Shown here in pieces: positions 50,168 through 60,384 of a DNA stretch of 64,000 bases (position 1 is the stretch's first letter; each line of letters begins with the position of its first letter). This stretch comes from an uncultured Porphyromonadaceae bacterium (lineage in GTDB: Bacteria > Bacteroidota > Bacteroidia > Bacteroidales > Muribaculaceae), in contig CAMEGQ010000003.1 in NCBI GenBank assembly GCA_945916235.1, positions 1 to 64,000 on the forward strand. The letters are read 5' to 3'. The notes beneath the pieces are model-generated. The model saw nothing but the letters and a program-made list of their open reading frames with translations, ran no database searches and was not told the origin of the DNA. The position numbers and the translations under genes were made by a program.

Positions 50168-53100
50168 ATGAAAACAGACATGATATATTCGACATTGCGT
50201 AAAGCTGCGATAGGCATTATGGCCGCCGTAGGGATAGGCTCTTTCGCCGTTCAGACGCAGGCTGCCTCGAAGCTCAGCAGCGGAAAATGGGTGAAAATCA
50301 GGGTGGAGACCACCGGTATTCACCAGATTACCGACGCCCAGCTCAAGGAAATGGGCTTCGCTGACCCTTCGAAGGTGGCAGTCTATGGCAATCCGGCTGT
50401 GCTGATGGCCAATTATAAGCTTACCGCCGACCTTACCGATGACGTAGTGGCCATTCCGAGCAAAAATGTCGACGGCAAACTGCTGTTTTACGCTCTCGGC
50501 GACATGTATCTGAAGCCTGTGAGGGGGTATAATCCCACCTATACGTACAAAAATGAACACGTATCGGTGCTTCGCAACTTTTATGCCGACTACGGCACAT
50601 ATTTCCTGACCGACAGCCAGCCCGCGGCCGAAGTGAAGCAGATAGCCGCTCCCGAGGCGCCCGCAGAAACTGACATCAACTCGGGCTACGGCCTGGTATG
50701 CTACGAAGACGAGGCTTCGAACCCCGACAGTTTCGGTCCGCGCTATTTCTCGCCCGGCCTGACCAAAGGGGAGACCGGAGTATACAACTTCAAGATGCCC
50801 CAGTTCCGCGAAGGTAACGAGACAGACGGCTACACGAAGATGCCGATGCTGTTTTTGATCGCATCGAAAAACACATCTTCGGCACAACAGAGCATTCAGC
50901 TTCCCGGCAATGCTTCCGGTTCGATTTACATCAGCAAACACAGCGAAAGCTACCACCACTACTACGGACAGTCGTCGATTTTCAATGCCAACACCTCAGC
51001 GGCTCCGGTAAAGGCGACAGCTGACGACACCTACAGCGTGAAGATCAACACCACAATCAACGGTACGCTCTGGCTCGACTATTTCACTGCGCTTTATCCG
51101 CAATGGAACCGCATGGGCGACCGCAACTGTGCCGAATTTGCCTATACCAACATCCAGAAAACCAACACCATCAGCTTCGAAGCCGATGAGGCCAAGGATT
51201 GGATAGTATGGGACATCACCGACCCGATGGAAGTGAAGGAGATGGCCTACATCCGTTATGCCGAGACTCCGGAACCCCCCGAGAACCCCGAAAATCCTGA
51301 GAATCCAGAGAATCCCGAGAACCCCGAGAATCCGGAAGGTACTGAGGGTACCGAAGGCACTGAAAACGCCGGGACCACTGAAGGAGAAGGAACTACGGAG
51401 GAGCCGACGGAGCCGCAGCCCAAGAAGCTGCTGCTTGCTTCGCCCGGCACCTTCACCACCTCGATGGGCCAGCAGGCGTTCGCGCGACTGATGGTGTTTG
51501 ACCCGTCGGCTGAATATGAGGGAGTTACGCCCGTGGGCGACGTCGAAGCGCAGGATCTGCACTCAATGGATGTGCCTAATATGCTGATAGTCACCATCAA
51601 AGACCTCATGCCGGAGGCTGAGATGCTTGCCGGCATCCACAAGAAATACACCGGGGTGGAAACGGCCATCGTGACCCTCCCGGAGGTGTACAACGAATTT
51701 ACGGGCGGCACGCCGCATATCATGGCTGTGCGCAAGCTCGCTTCGATGCTATACAAGCGCAACCCGGAGAAATTCCGCTCGATACTCTTTATGGGTCCGG
51801 CGCATAACGACAACCGCTACCTGAAATCGGACGACCGCGAGGCGATGCACGCGCAGTATCTGCCCATGTACATGAACGAATCGCCCAACACTTTCGGCTC
51901 GGCTCCTACGGGTTATCAGACCGATGCCTTCGTGGCCATGCTTGATTATGACAAAAGCGACTTTACGGCCACTTCGCCGAATATGACAGTGAGTGTGGGC
52001 CGTATCCCCATCGCCGACCGCAGCAAGATGCAGAGCTACATCCGCAAAGTAGAGCATTTCCTGAAAAACGTGAAGGGGAACGAGATGATGAACAATGCGG
52101 TAATCTCGACCGATGCCGGCAATGAAAACGGCCACATGATTGACGGCGACAAGCTCGCCGACATTATCCTGAAGGAGTCGCCGACTACCACAGTGGTCAA
52201 AGCCCACAACTCGATCTACCCCTTTGTGAACAATCGCGCCCAGACGCCCAACAATATCCTGACCGCCAACTTCAAGAAGGGTACCGGCTACTACACCTTC
52301 AGCGGCCACTCGCTTTCGCATTATCAGATAGGCGGCGGCGAAATCTGGAACGTCACGATGCTCGAGAATCTCGACTACGATGTGCCCGTCTTCGCTATGC
52401 TGTCGACCTGCGGCGTAGCCGACCCCGACAAGACCTCGCGCAGTATGACCGATGCCTTCCTCGACAAGGAAAAGGGCGGAGCCATCGGCGTGGTGGCATC
52501 GTGCCGCACCGTGTTCATGGATAAAAACCAGTATATGGCCGAGCAGGTGACCGGCGCGCTGTTCACCAAAGGGAAGTCGAAGACCTACGGCGACGTGTTC
52601 CGCAACGCCTTCAACGGATGTCATAACATAGGTCTGTCATCGTCGCAGACCTCCGACGTGATGCTCAACACGCTTTGCTACGGACTCTACGGCGATCCCG
52701 AAATCCCCATACCCTCGGAGAATGTGTATCCGACGCTGACGGCTGTGAACGGCGAGGCTATCGCCAAAGACGCTTCAGTCAAGGTCAACGCCAACTCGAA
52801 ACTGGCGCTGGCGGGTACGGTCAACAATGCCGACGGGGAAACAGACTGCAGTTTCAACGGCTTTGTGCGCGTGAACATCTACGACGCTCCCAAGACGATG
52901 AAGGTGATCAACGCTGAAAACGATACTTATCTCGGTCAGGAGACCACCCTCGACGAGAGTCTGATCAGCACCAAGATTCTTGAAGTGAAAGACGGCAAAT
53001 TTGCCGGCGAAGTATATGTGGCCAATCCGGCCCGCGAAGGGAAATACAACCGAGTGCAGCTCTACGCCTACAATGACACCCAGTGGGGCCGAGGCGGCAG

Positions 53101-53785
53101 CTATGGCCTTCAGATAGCCATCAGCGACGAATATCCCGCGCTTACCGAAGCCACGGCGCCCGAGATTCTTACGTATTACATCAATACCGAGGATTTCACC
53201 GACGGCGATGTAATCAACGGCGATGGCGCCCGGGTATATGCCACAGTGGCCGCCAACGAGTTCGGCCTGATGGGCGAATACTCCACCGTGGGCCACGATC
53301 TGCAGCTGGTGCTCGACGGAGTCAGGACCCTCTCCGGAGCCGCAGGCTATTTCGTGGTTGACCCCGATGGCTCAGGCTCGCTCGACTTCCCGCTGAGCGG
53401 AGTGGCCGAGGGACGCCATACGCTGACGCTCCGCGTGACCAACGGCGCCGGACAGTCCACGACACGCTCGCTGGAATTCACTCTTGTGAACGCCGCTTAT
53501 CATCCCACCCTTGCCGTGGAGGAATATCCCGCCACGGAGCAGGCCACCATCACCCTTGATAACTCCTCGACTCAGACCCCCGCAGGGCATATCGTGATAA
53601 GCTCTACCACAGGCGAGCATGTGCTGACGGTGGAGAATCCCGCATTCCCTTACGTATGGAATCTGAAGGATGCCGAAGGCAACCGTGTGGAGAACGGACG
53701 ATATGAGGCTGAAGGTTTCTTCCGCGACGGCAACAAATACGGACACGCCGCGAAGGTGGAAGTGATTGTTCATGCTGACAAGTAA
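50168..53785 (+). CDS. second C25-family (PorU-like) peptidase
   Basis: KLSSGKWVKIRVETTGIHQITDAQLKEMGF parallels the 45280 protein; YTFSGHSLSH and MLSTCGVADPDKTSRSMTDAFL catalytic-like motifs; C-terminal Ig-like/CTD. Confidence 0.78.
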   Translation: MKTDMIYSTLRKAAIGIMAAVGIGSFAVQTQAASKLSSGKWVKIRVETTGIHQITDAQLKEMGFADPSKVAVYGNPAVLMANYKLTADLTDDVVAIPSKNVDGKLLFYALGDMYLKPVRGYNPTYTYKNEHVSVLRNFYADYGTYFLTDSQPAAEVKQIAAPEAPAETDINSGYGLVCYEDEASNPDSFGPRYFSPGLTKGETGVYNFKMPQFREGNETDGYTKMPMLFLIASKNTSSAQQSIQLPGNASGSIYISKHSESYHHYYGQSSIFNANTSAAPVKATADDTYSVKINTTINGTLWLDYFTALYPQWNRMGDRNCAEFAYTNIQKTNTISFEADEAKDWIVWDITDPMEVKEMAYIRYAETPEPPENPENPENPENPENPENPEGTEGTEGTENAGTTEGEGTTEEPTEPQPKKLLLASPGTFTTSMGQQAFARLMVFDPSAEYEGVTPVGDVEAQDLHSMDVPNMLIVTIKDLMPEAEMLAGIHKKYTGVETAIVTLPEVYNEFTGGTPHIMAVRKLASMLYKRNPEKFRSILFMGPAHNDNRYLKSDDREAMHAQYLPMYMNESPNTFGSAPTGYQTDAFVAMLDYDKSDFTATSPNMTVSVGRIPIADRSKMQSYIRKVEHFLKNVKGNEMMNNAVISTDAGNENGHMIDGDKLADIILKESPTTTVVKAHNSIYPFVNNRAQTPNNILTANFKKGTGYYTFSGHSLSHYQIGGGEIWNVTMLENLDYDVPVFAMLSTCGVADPDKTSRSMTDAFLDKEKGGAIGVVASCRTVFMDKNQYMAEQVTGALFTKGKSKTYGDVFRNAFNGCHNIGLSSSQTSDVMLNTLCYGLYGDPEIPIPSENVYPTLTAVNGEAIAKDASVKVNANSKLALAGTVNNADGETDCSFNGFVRVNIYDAPKTMKVINAENDTYLGQETTLDESLISTKILEVKDGKFAGEVYVANPAREGKYNRVQLYAYNDTQWGRGGSYGLQIAISDEYPALTEATAPEILTYYINTEDFTDGDVINGDGARVYATVAANEFGLMGEYSTVGHDLQLVLDGVRTLSGAAGYFVVDPDGSGSLDFPLSGVAEGRHTLTLRVTNGAGQSTTRSLEFTLVNAAYHPTLAVEEYPATEQATITLDNSSTQTPAGHIVISSTTGEHVLTVENPAFPYVWNLKDAEGNRVENGRYEAEGFFRDGNKYGHAAKVEVIVHADK
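51270..51350 (+). repeat. 9-bp coding tandem repeat (Pro-Glu-Asn)
   Basis: Degenerate GAGAAYCCY units encoding PENPENPENPENPENPENPEGTEGTEG. Confidence 0.9.
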
Positions 53786-53850
53786 GAGCGGCGCCGACCC
53801 CGGGTCGGACCGACAATATAAAGAGACGAAAGAATAGACCGAATAAAGAG

Positions 53851-55641
53851 ATGACGATAGAAGAGATCGTAGCGCAGGCAGTGGCGAAGGCCGTGAAGGA
53901 ACTTTACGGCGTGGAAACAGCTGCAGAGGCTATCGTGCCTCAGACCACAAGGAAAGAATATGAAGGGAACCTCACCATAGTGGTGTTCCCGTGGGTGAAA
54001 GCTGCCCGCAAGGCCCCCGAGGCCGTGGGTAACGAGATAGGTCAGTGGCTGGTGGAAAACGAGCCGGCAATCGACCGCTTCAATGTGATAAAAGGGTTCC
54101 TGAATCTGGTGATCGAGCCGACATTCTGGAATTCGGTGCTCCATCATATCGTTGAGACGCCCGACTACGGCTTCACAGAGGCCACTGAGAGCTCGCCGCT
54201 GGTGATGGTGGAGTATTCTTCGCCGAACACCAACAAGCCGCTCCATCTGGGCCATGTGCGCAACAATCTGCTCGGCTATTCGCTGTCGCAGATTCTCAAA
54301 GCCTGCGGCAACCGCGTGGTGAAGACCAATATCGTCAACGACCGCGGCATCCACATCTGCAAGTCGATGCTCGCCTGGCTGAAGTGGGGCGACGGCGTCA
54401 CCCCCGAGAAGGCCGGCAAGAAGGGCGACCACCTGATCGGCGACTTCTATGTGCTTTTCGACAAGCATTACAAGGCCGAAATCAAGGAAATCGCCAAGCG
54501 CGACAACATCAGCGAGGAGGAAGCCGAGAAGCGCTCGCCGCTGATGGAGGAAGCCCGCGAGATGCTGCGCCGCTGGGAGGCCAAAGACCCCGAAGTGCGC
54601 AAGCTGTGGGCCATGATGAACGAGTGGGTCTACGCCGGATTCGACCAGACCTACAAGCGCATGGGAGTGGACTTCGACAAGATATATTACGAAAGCAACA
54701 CCTACCTCGAGGGGAAAGAGAAAGTGATGGAAGGGCTGGAAAAGGGGATCATGTTCCGCAAGGAGGATGGCTCGGTATGGGCCGACCTCTCCGACGCCGG
54801 GCTCGACCAGAAACTGCTGCTTCGCGCCGACGGTACGTCGGTCTATATGACTCAGGATATCGGCACAGCCAAACTGCGCTATCAGGATTTCCCCATCGAC
54901 AAGATGATATACGTGGTCGGTAACGAGCAGAACTATCATTTCCAGGTGCTGTCGATACTTCTCGACCGCCTCGGCTTCAAGTGGGGCAAGGACCTCGTCC
55001 ACTTCTCCTACGGCATGGTAGAGCTTCCCGAAGGGAAGATGAAGAGCCGCGAAGGGACAGTGGTCGACGCCGACGACCTGATGGAAGAGATGGTGGAAGG
55101 CGCGCGTCAGGTGTCGCAGGAGCTCGGAAAGCTCGACGGCCTCACCGCGCAGGAGATCGACGAGATCTGCGAGACCGTGGGTCTGGGAGCGCTGAAATAT
55201 TTCCTGCTGAAGGTCGACCCGCGCAAGAATATGCTCTTCAACCCCAAGGAATCGATCGATTTCAACGGCAATACCGGACCTTTTATTCAGTATACCTACG
55301 CCCGTATCCGCTCCGTGCTCCGCAAGGCTGCCGAGCAGGGATTCGATAAGGTCGACTACCTGACGGTAACGCCCAACGAGAAGGAGATAGAGCTGATTCA
55401 GGCGCTGGCCAACTTCCCCAGCGTGGTGAGTGAAGCCGGGCGCACCTTCTCGCCGGCGCTTGTGGCCAACTATACCTACGATCTGGTGAAGCAGTTTAAC
55501 CAGTTCTACCACGACTATTCAATCCTGAAAGAGGAGGATAAGGCCGTGAAAGCTCTGAGGCTGGCGCTCTGCGAGGCTACGGCTTCGACGGTGAAAAAGG
55601 CCATGGGGCTGCTTGGAATCAGCGTCCCCGAGCGTATGTGA
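53851..55641 (+). CDS. argS: arginine--tRNA ligase
   Basis: VEYSSPNTNKPLHLGHVRNNLLGYSLSQIL; MKSREGTVVDADDLMEEM; QYTYARIRSVLRKA. Confidence 0.97.
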   Translation: MTIEEIVAQAVAKAVKELYGVETAAEAIVPQTTRKEYEGNLTIVVFPWVKAARKAPEAVGNEIGQWLVENEPAIDRFNVIKGFLNLVIEPTFWNSVLHHIVETPDYGFTEATESSPLVMVEYSSPNTNKPLHLGHVRNNLLGYSLSQILKACGNRVVKTNIVNDRGIHICKSMLAWLKWGDGVTPEKAGKKGDHLIGDFYVLFDKHYKAEIKEIAKRDNISEEEAEKRSPLMEEAREMLRRWEAKDPEVRKLWAMMNEWVYAGFDQTYKRMGVDFDKIYYESNTYLEGKEKVMEGLEKGIMFRKEDGSVWADLSDAGLDQKLLLRADGTSVYMTQDIGTAKLRYQDFPIDKMIYVVGNEQNYHFQVLSILLDRLGFKWGKDLVHFSYGMVELPEGKMKSREGTVVDADDLMEEMVEGARQVSQELGKLDGLTAQEIDEICETVGLGALKYFLLKVDPRKNMLFNPKESIDFNGNTGPFIQYTYARIRSVLRKAAEQGFDKVDYLTVTPNEKEIELIQALANFPSVVSEAGRTFSPALVANYTYDLVKQFNQFYHDYSILKEEDKAVKALRLALCEATASTVKKAMGLLGISVPERM

Positions 55642-55695
55642 TGTTTAATAAACCAAGGGGGAGAGGTAATTGTTAAATAAATAAATAAAGAAATT

Positions 55696-56400
55696 ATGGA
55701 TTACTATTCGACTAATGAATACCCGCAGAGCCTTGACGTCAAGGTGTCGGCGGTGATGAAAAATGTGTATCTCAAGATGTTCCTGGGGCTGCTGCTGACC
55801 GCAGCTGTGGCCTACGGAGTGGCAGCCATGAGCTCCACGCAGGGATTTCTGCAGATGCTGATGACCAATTCGTGGATCTACTGGGGTCTGGCAATTCTGG
55901 AAATCGGTCTGGTAATGTGGATTTCAGCCGGACTTCGCAAGATGAGCTCGGGTATGGCTACAGGCCTGTTCGTGCTCTTTGCCATAGTCAACGGACTGAC
56001 CCTCTCGCTGATATTCGTGGCCTATTCGCTGCCCGCCATCTTCAAGACCTTCGTGATCACGGCCGGAGTGTTCGGGGCGATGAGCGTGTACGGATACTTT
56101 ACCACACGCGACCTGACGAAGATCGGCTCCTATCTGTATATGGCCCTGTTCGGCATGATTATCCTGATCGTAGTCAACATCTTCTGGGCTAATTCCACTC
56201 TGGACTGGATTATCAGTTTCGCCGGCGTGGCCCTGTTCATCGGTATCACCGCATGGGACACCCAGACCATCAAGCGTATGGCTCAGGCCGACCCGACGAT
56301 GGCCAACGGAAAGCTGGCAACGCTCGGAGCGCTGAATCTGTATCTGGATTTCATCAACCTGTTCCTGTATCTGCTGCGCTTCTTCGGCAACCGCGACTAA
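55696..56400 (+). CDS. Bax inhibitor-1/YccA family protein
   Basis: Seven TM-like segments; FGAMSVYGYFTTRDLTKIGSYLYMALFGMI; TAWDTQTIKRMAQ; GALNLYLDFINLFLYLLRFFGNRD. Confidence 0.93.
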   Translation: MDYYSTNEYPQSLDVKVSAVMKNVYLKMFLGLLLTAAVAYGVAAMSSTQGFLQMLMTNSWIYWGLAILEIGLVMWISAGLRKMSSGMATGLFVLFAIVNGLTLSLIFVAYSLPAIFKTFVITAGVFGAMSVYGYFTTRDLTKIGSYLYMALFGMIILIVVNIFWANSTLDWIISFAGVALFIGITAWDTQTIKRMAQADPTMANGKLATLGALNLYLDFINLFLYLLRFFGNRD

Positions 56401-56407
56401 GCGTCGA

Positions 56408-57439
56408 CTAACGGAGGAAGAAGAGCAGGCGCGCTGCGAGCCTATTTTTGCGGCGCACGCGCTTATCGCTCAGGATGGCTTTGCGCATCTGGCGCATCCC
56501 GCGGATGCACCGGCTGAAGGCGCCGGGCGCTATGCGCCTCCCCTGAAGCGGATGCATCAGCAGAAGTAAGAAAATATTACAATAAGCACTGAATCGGCGG
56601 CTGATGGCTGCCGATTCTGCTTTCGGATGGTCGGCCCGCACCGACTCAAGGATGCGGTCGGTGACGTCGAGCACATCGAGCCGACGGGCCGAAAAAGTGT
56701 GGATAAAGCTGTGAGGATTGTCGCGGTAGAAATAGACCGGAGCCGGAACACAGGCTATCCGCGCGGCGAAGGCGCCTGTGAGCGCAAGCTGCTCCACCAG
56801 AGGGTAGAGGCGGCAGCTGATGTCCTGGTCCTCATAGTAGCATCCCTCGCGGAAGCGCTCCGTGCGGAACAGTTCGGCGCTGAAAAGCACTCCGCAGGCG
56901 CTTCCTGAGAGTTCCTCCTGATACAGGATGCTCTGCAGGGCCTCGTCGGGAGTGAAAAAGACGGGGCTGACCGCTTCATCGGGGTCAGAATCGACGACAG
57001 ACGGGTCGGAGGAGCGCATCAGACGGCCGACAACGATGGGAGCGAATGTTTCCCGGGCCGTCTCGATAAGGCGCGCGAGAGCCGAGCGATAGAGCAGGTC
57101 GTCGGCATCCAGAAAGAAGAGCCACGGGGCGCAGGCGGCGTCGATGCCGGTATTGCGGGCTGCGGAAAGACCGCCATTGGAGCGCGAGACAGGGCGGAAA
57201 CGCCCGTCGCGCGCGGCATATCCGGCGGCTATAGCGGCGGTAGCATCCGTTGAGCCGTCGTCGACGATTATGACCTCGAAATCGGAGAAAGTCTGGGCCA
57301 TAACGGAGTCGAGACAGGCCGGAAGCCACTGTTGGGCATTGTAGGCCGGGACGATGACGGAAATTTGTGGACCTGAGGCACTCATGATGGCAAAGATATA
57401 TAAAAAATGGGAAACGGGGGAGAAAAAGCGCAGAAACAA
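56408..57439 (-). CDS. glycosyltransferase family 2 protein
   Basis: ISVIVPAYNAQQWLPACLDSVMAQTFSDFEVIIVDDGSTDATAAIA; LSAARNTGIDAACAPWLFFLDADD. Confidence 0.93.
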   Translation of the reverse strand: MFLRFFSPVSHFLYIFAIMSASGPQISVIVPAYNAQQWLPACLDSVMAQTFSDFEVIIVDDGSTDATAAIAAGYAARDGRFRPVSRSNGGLSAARNTGIDAACAPWLFFLDADDLLYRSALARLIETARETFAPIVVGRLMRSSDPSVVDSDPDEAVSPVFFTPDEALQSILYQEELSGSACGVLFSAELFRTERFREGCYYEDQDISCRLYPLVEQLALTGAFAARIACVPAPVYFYRDNPHSFIHTFSARRLDVLDVTDRILESVRADHPKAESAAISRRFSAYCNIFLLLLMHPLQGRRIAPGAFSRCIRGMRQMRKAILSDKRVRRKNRLAARLLFFLR

Positions 57440-57475
57440 CCAAAAGCTTGTAATCCCCGTTTAATATTAAATAGC

Positions 57476-57483
57476 TAAATTTG
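57476..57483 (+). promoter_or_regulatory. -7 promoter box TAAATTTG
   Basis: TAnnTTTG match upstream of 57578 CDS. Confidence 0.5.
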
Positions 57484-57577
57484 CAGGCGGAAAGTAAAGC
57501 GTCCGCACATGGCCGACTCTGCAGGCTTAACACACAAGCGCGGACGGACTAAGGCAAACTAATATAAAAATGAGGAA

Positions 57578-58558
57578 ATGAACTGTCAGAAACTGCTGAA
57601 ATATTTGATGGCCGGCGGAATGTCTGTCCTTGTGGGGATGCCGCAGGCAAGAGCCGAACGATTCGAACTGCTGAAATACGGCGATTTCGAGAATTGGGTG
57701 ACACGCCATGTGCCCGAATCGCGTATCATAGGCGGCAAGACCAAGACGCTCTATGAGATAGCTCCCAACGCCACCATCGAGGGGGATAAAGCTTATCAGA
57801 ACATGGGCGGCTCGCCGTGGGCCACATCGAATGTGATGGCCAAGGTGGCCACAGTGACCAAAGGGAGCAACGCAGTATTCCCCGATACGCGCCCTACGGG
57901 CGGACGCGCCTGCAAGATGACCACAATGATGGAGCATTGCAAGGCTCTGGGTATCATCAATGTAGACGTGGTAGTCGCAGGGTCGATATTCCTTGGAAAA
58001 TTTCTGGAGCCGGTAAAATCGACCAAGGAGCCGTATTCCAAAATGGAGATGGGTATCCCGTTTACGGGCCGTCCGAAGGCTCTGCGTTTCGACTATAAGC
58101 TGGATATGCCGGCCAATGCCGACCGCACGTATTCGTCGGGATTCGGCAAGAAAAAGACCTACAGCGGCCACGACAATGCCGAGGTATTTATCATTCTTCA
58201 GCGCCGCTGGGAGGATGCCAACGGCAATCTTTATGCCAAACGTGTAGGCACCGGACGCCGCCATTTCGGCAAATCCACCAACGGATGGGTCAACAACTAT
58301 GAGATACCCGTATGGTACGGCGACATCACCTCCCGCAGCGACTATAAGCAGTGGATGGGGCTGATTCCTCAGGAGAAGAGCTACTATGCGCGCAACAGCA
58401 AGGGGAAGATGGTGCCCGTGAAGGAAGTAGGGTGGGATTCGCCCGACGCCAAGCCGACGCATCTTATGTTGATGGCCTCGTCGGGGAGCGGCACAGCCTA
58501 TATCGGCACTCTGGGGCTGACGCTCTGGGTCGACAATATGGGGCTTTTGTATGATTGA
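57578..58558 (+). CDS. PCMD-like (putative carbohydrate metabolism) secreted protein
   Basis: Signal peptide; GDFENWV ... PRTGGRACKMTT-like region (DTRPTGGRACKMTT); KALRFDYKLD; C-term LTLWVDNMGLLYD. Confidence 0.6.
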   Translation: MNCQKLLKYLMAGGMSVLVGMPQARAERFELLKYGDFENWVTRHVPESRIIGGKTKTLYEIAPNATIEGDKAYQNMGGSPWATSNVMAKVATVTKGSNAVFPDTRPTGGRACKMTTMMEHCKALGIINVDVVVAGSIFLGKFLEPVKSTKEPYSKMEMGIPFTGRPKALRFDYKLDMPANADRTYSSGFGKKKTYSGHDNAEVFIILQRRWEDANGNLYAKRVGTGRRHFGKSTNGWVNNYEIPVWYGDITSRSDYKQWMGLIPQEKSYYARNSKGKMVPVKEVGWDSPDAKPTHLMLMASSGSGTAYIGTLGLTLWVDNMGLLYD

Positions 58559-58567
58559 AAAATTGAT

Positions 58568-58575
58568 TATCTTTG
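58568..58575 (+). promoter_or_regulatory. -7 promoter box TATCTTTG upstream of upp
   Basis: TAnnTTTG match 35 nt before ATG. Confidence 0.55.
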
Positions 58576-58610
58576 CAAGAATACAATAACCAACACGCAA
58601 TACAGACATC

Positions 58611-59264
58611 ATGAAAATCGTTGATTTTGCTAAGGAGAATTCGCTTATCAGTCAGTATATGAGCGAGTTGAGAGATGTGGATTTGCAGAAAGACATGATG
58701 CGCTTCCGCAAAAACCTGGAGCGTATAGGCGAGATTATGGCCTATGAAATCTCCAAGACCCTCGACTACAAGACAGTCGACACCCAGACGCCGCTGGATG
58801 TGGCTAAATCGCATGTGATTGATTCGCAGATAGTTCTGGCTACGATTTTCCGTGCCGGAGTCCCCTTCCATCAGGGATTCCTCAACTTTTTCGACCATGC
58901 CCAGAATGCTTTCGTGAGCGCCTACAGAAAATATAAGGAGAAGGAGAATTTCGATGTATGCATCGAATATCTGGCCTCGCCGCGCCTGGACGGTAAGACG
59001 CTGATTCTGGCCGACCCGATGCTGGCTACCGGCGCATCGATGGAGCTGAGCTACCGCGCGCTGCTGACAAAGGGGATGCCGGCCAAAATCCACGTGGCTT
59101 CGGTGATCGCCTCGAAGCAGGCTGTGGATTATGTCAAGGCTCACTTCCCCGAGGACCGTACGGAGGTGTGGATCGGCGCTGTCGACGATAAAATCAACGA
59201 ACATTCGTATATCGTGCCCGGTCTCGGCGATGCCGGCGACCTGGCCTACGGCATCAAGGAGTAA
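58611..59264 (+). CDS. upp: uracil phosphoribosyltransferase
   Basis: TIFRAGVPFHQGFLNFF; ILADPMLATGASMELSYRALL; PGLGDAGDLAYGIKE. Confidence 0.94.
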   Translation: MKIVDFAKENSLISQYMSELRDVDLQKDMMRFRKNLERIGEIMAYEISKTLDYKTVDTQTPLDVAKSHVIDSQIVLATIFRAGVPFHQGFLNFFDHAQNAFVSAYRKYKEKENFDVCIEYLASPRLDGKTLILADPMLATGASMELSYRALLTKGMPAKIHVASVIASKQAVDYVKAHFPEDRTEVWIGAVDDKINEHSYIVPGLGDAGDLAYGIKE

Positions 59265-59285
59265 GAAGTCTTTGCAAAAGGAGAT

Positions 59286-59315
59286 AAAAAAAGCCGCCCG
59301 AAAGGCGGCTTTTTT
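59286..59315. terminator. intrinsic terminator between upp and convergent gene
   Basis: AAAAAAGCCGCC-CGAAA-GGCGGCTTTTTT, usable in both directions. Confidence 0.92.
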
Positions 59316-59331
59316 GTTGGTTATAAGGTAA

Positions 59332-60069
59332 TCAGAAGATTTTGCCTGCGAGGGTGAATTTCAGCACGGGATAGACGGTGATTTTGTCCATGATCTTCTG
59401 GAAGTCGTCGTCTTCCTCCACGCCACGGGTCACTTCGCCGGAGGCGGTGTAGAGATGGGGCTTGCCGTGGAACTGCACACCGAGCTCAACATTGAAGTTG
59501 AGAAGACGTTTGGGCACAGGGCGTCCCCAGCCGAGGCCGAGATAGGGGCGGAATTTCTTCACGCGGATCGAACCTTCTACCGAACCGTCTTTGAGGGGGA
59601 TGCGGTAGTCACCGATTTCCACGTTACCGTCGACACCACGCAGATGCTGCGATGTGCCGGTCACCTTAACCAGGTCGGCACCGCCGAAGAATGCGCCTGC
59701 TGCCACGTAGAAGCTACCCACGGGGAAGGGGTAGATGTTGAAGATGATAGAGCCCTGAGTGCGCTTCATCGAGCCTTCCACATCGATGGTGTCGTCGATG
59801 TTGCCGCCGTAGGAGCTGCCGTTGGTGCCTGTGATATAGACATCGGCCGATTCGTTCACATGGAAGCCGGGCATGAAGTGGACGCCTGCACGCATCTGGA
59901 TGAAGCGGGTGATAGGAGTGGCGGCTTCGACGGAAACACCGAGGGTACCGACGCCGACGGAAACGCCGAGGTGGTTGAACATGTTGTGCGACTTCAGGAA
60001 TGAGTCGGCGCTGGCTGCCTGTACGCCCATCATTACGACGGCTGTAAGGACAAGAATGAATTTCTTCAT
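59332..60069 (-). CDS. outer-membrane beta-barrel-like secreted protein
   Basis: MKKFILVLTAVVMMGVQAASA signal; GVSVGVGTLGVSVEAATPITRFIQMRAGVHF; LGLGWGRPVPKRLLNFNVELGVQFHG. Confidence 0.65.
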   Translation of the reverse strand: MKKFILVLTAVVMMGVQAASADSFLKSHNMFNHLGVSVGVGTLGVSVEAATPITRFIQMRAGVHFMPGFHVNESADVYITGTNGSSYGGNIDDTIDVEGSMKRTQGSIIFNIYPFPVGSFYVAAGAFFGGADLVKVTGTSQHLRGVDGNVEIGDYRIPLKDGSVEGSIRVKKFRPYLGLGWGRPVPKRLLNFNVELGVQFHGKPHLYTASGEVTRGVEEDDDFQKIMDKITVYPVLKFTLAGKIF

Positions 60070-60311
60070 AAACAGATTGTGAAAAAGATTGGTTGATTAG
60101 ATAATTCAGCAGCTGGAGGGTCAATTCCCCGTCCATGCATCTGAGTCAGAAGTCTGGAACAGACAGGCAAAATTAATAATTTTTAACCGAAATGCAATGT
60201 TTTGTGGATTAAATTTCATTTTTAATCACAGAAAAGTTGGTAAAAAAGTCGGTAAATGGCGCAGAATACAGAAATATATGGCAGAAATGGGAAATAATCA
60301 AAATTTTGTGT

Positions 60312-60319
60312 TAACTTTG
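60312..60319 (+). promoter_or_regulatory. -7 promoter box TAACTTTG upstream of psd
   Basis: TAnnTTTG match. Confidence 0.5.
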
Positions 60320-60384
60320 TGAGTTAAGAAGGGAAGACTGCGCCCGAAAAGAAGCGCCTGCTTCCCGAAAATGAACCTAACGAA

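Noticed and set aside
53770-55512. 580-aa open frame antisense to argS
   Set aside because: Antisense shadow of a certain argS gene; no recognisable domain.
56698-56706. TGTGGATAA (DnaA-box consensus) in the glycosyltransferase gene
   Set aside because: Single site in coding DNA with no neighbouring boxes.
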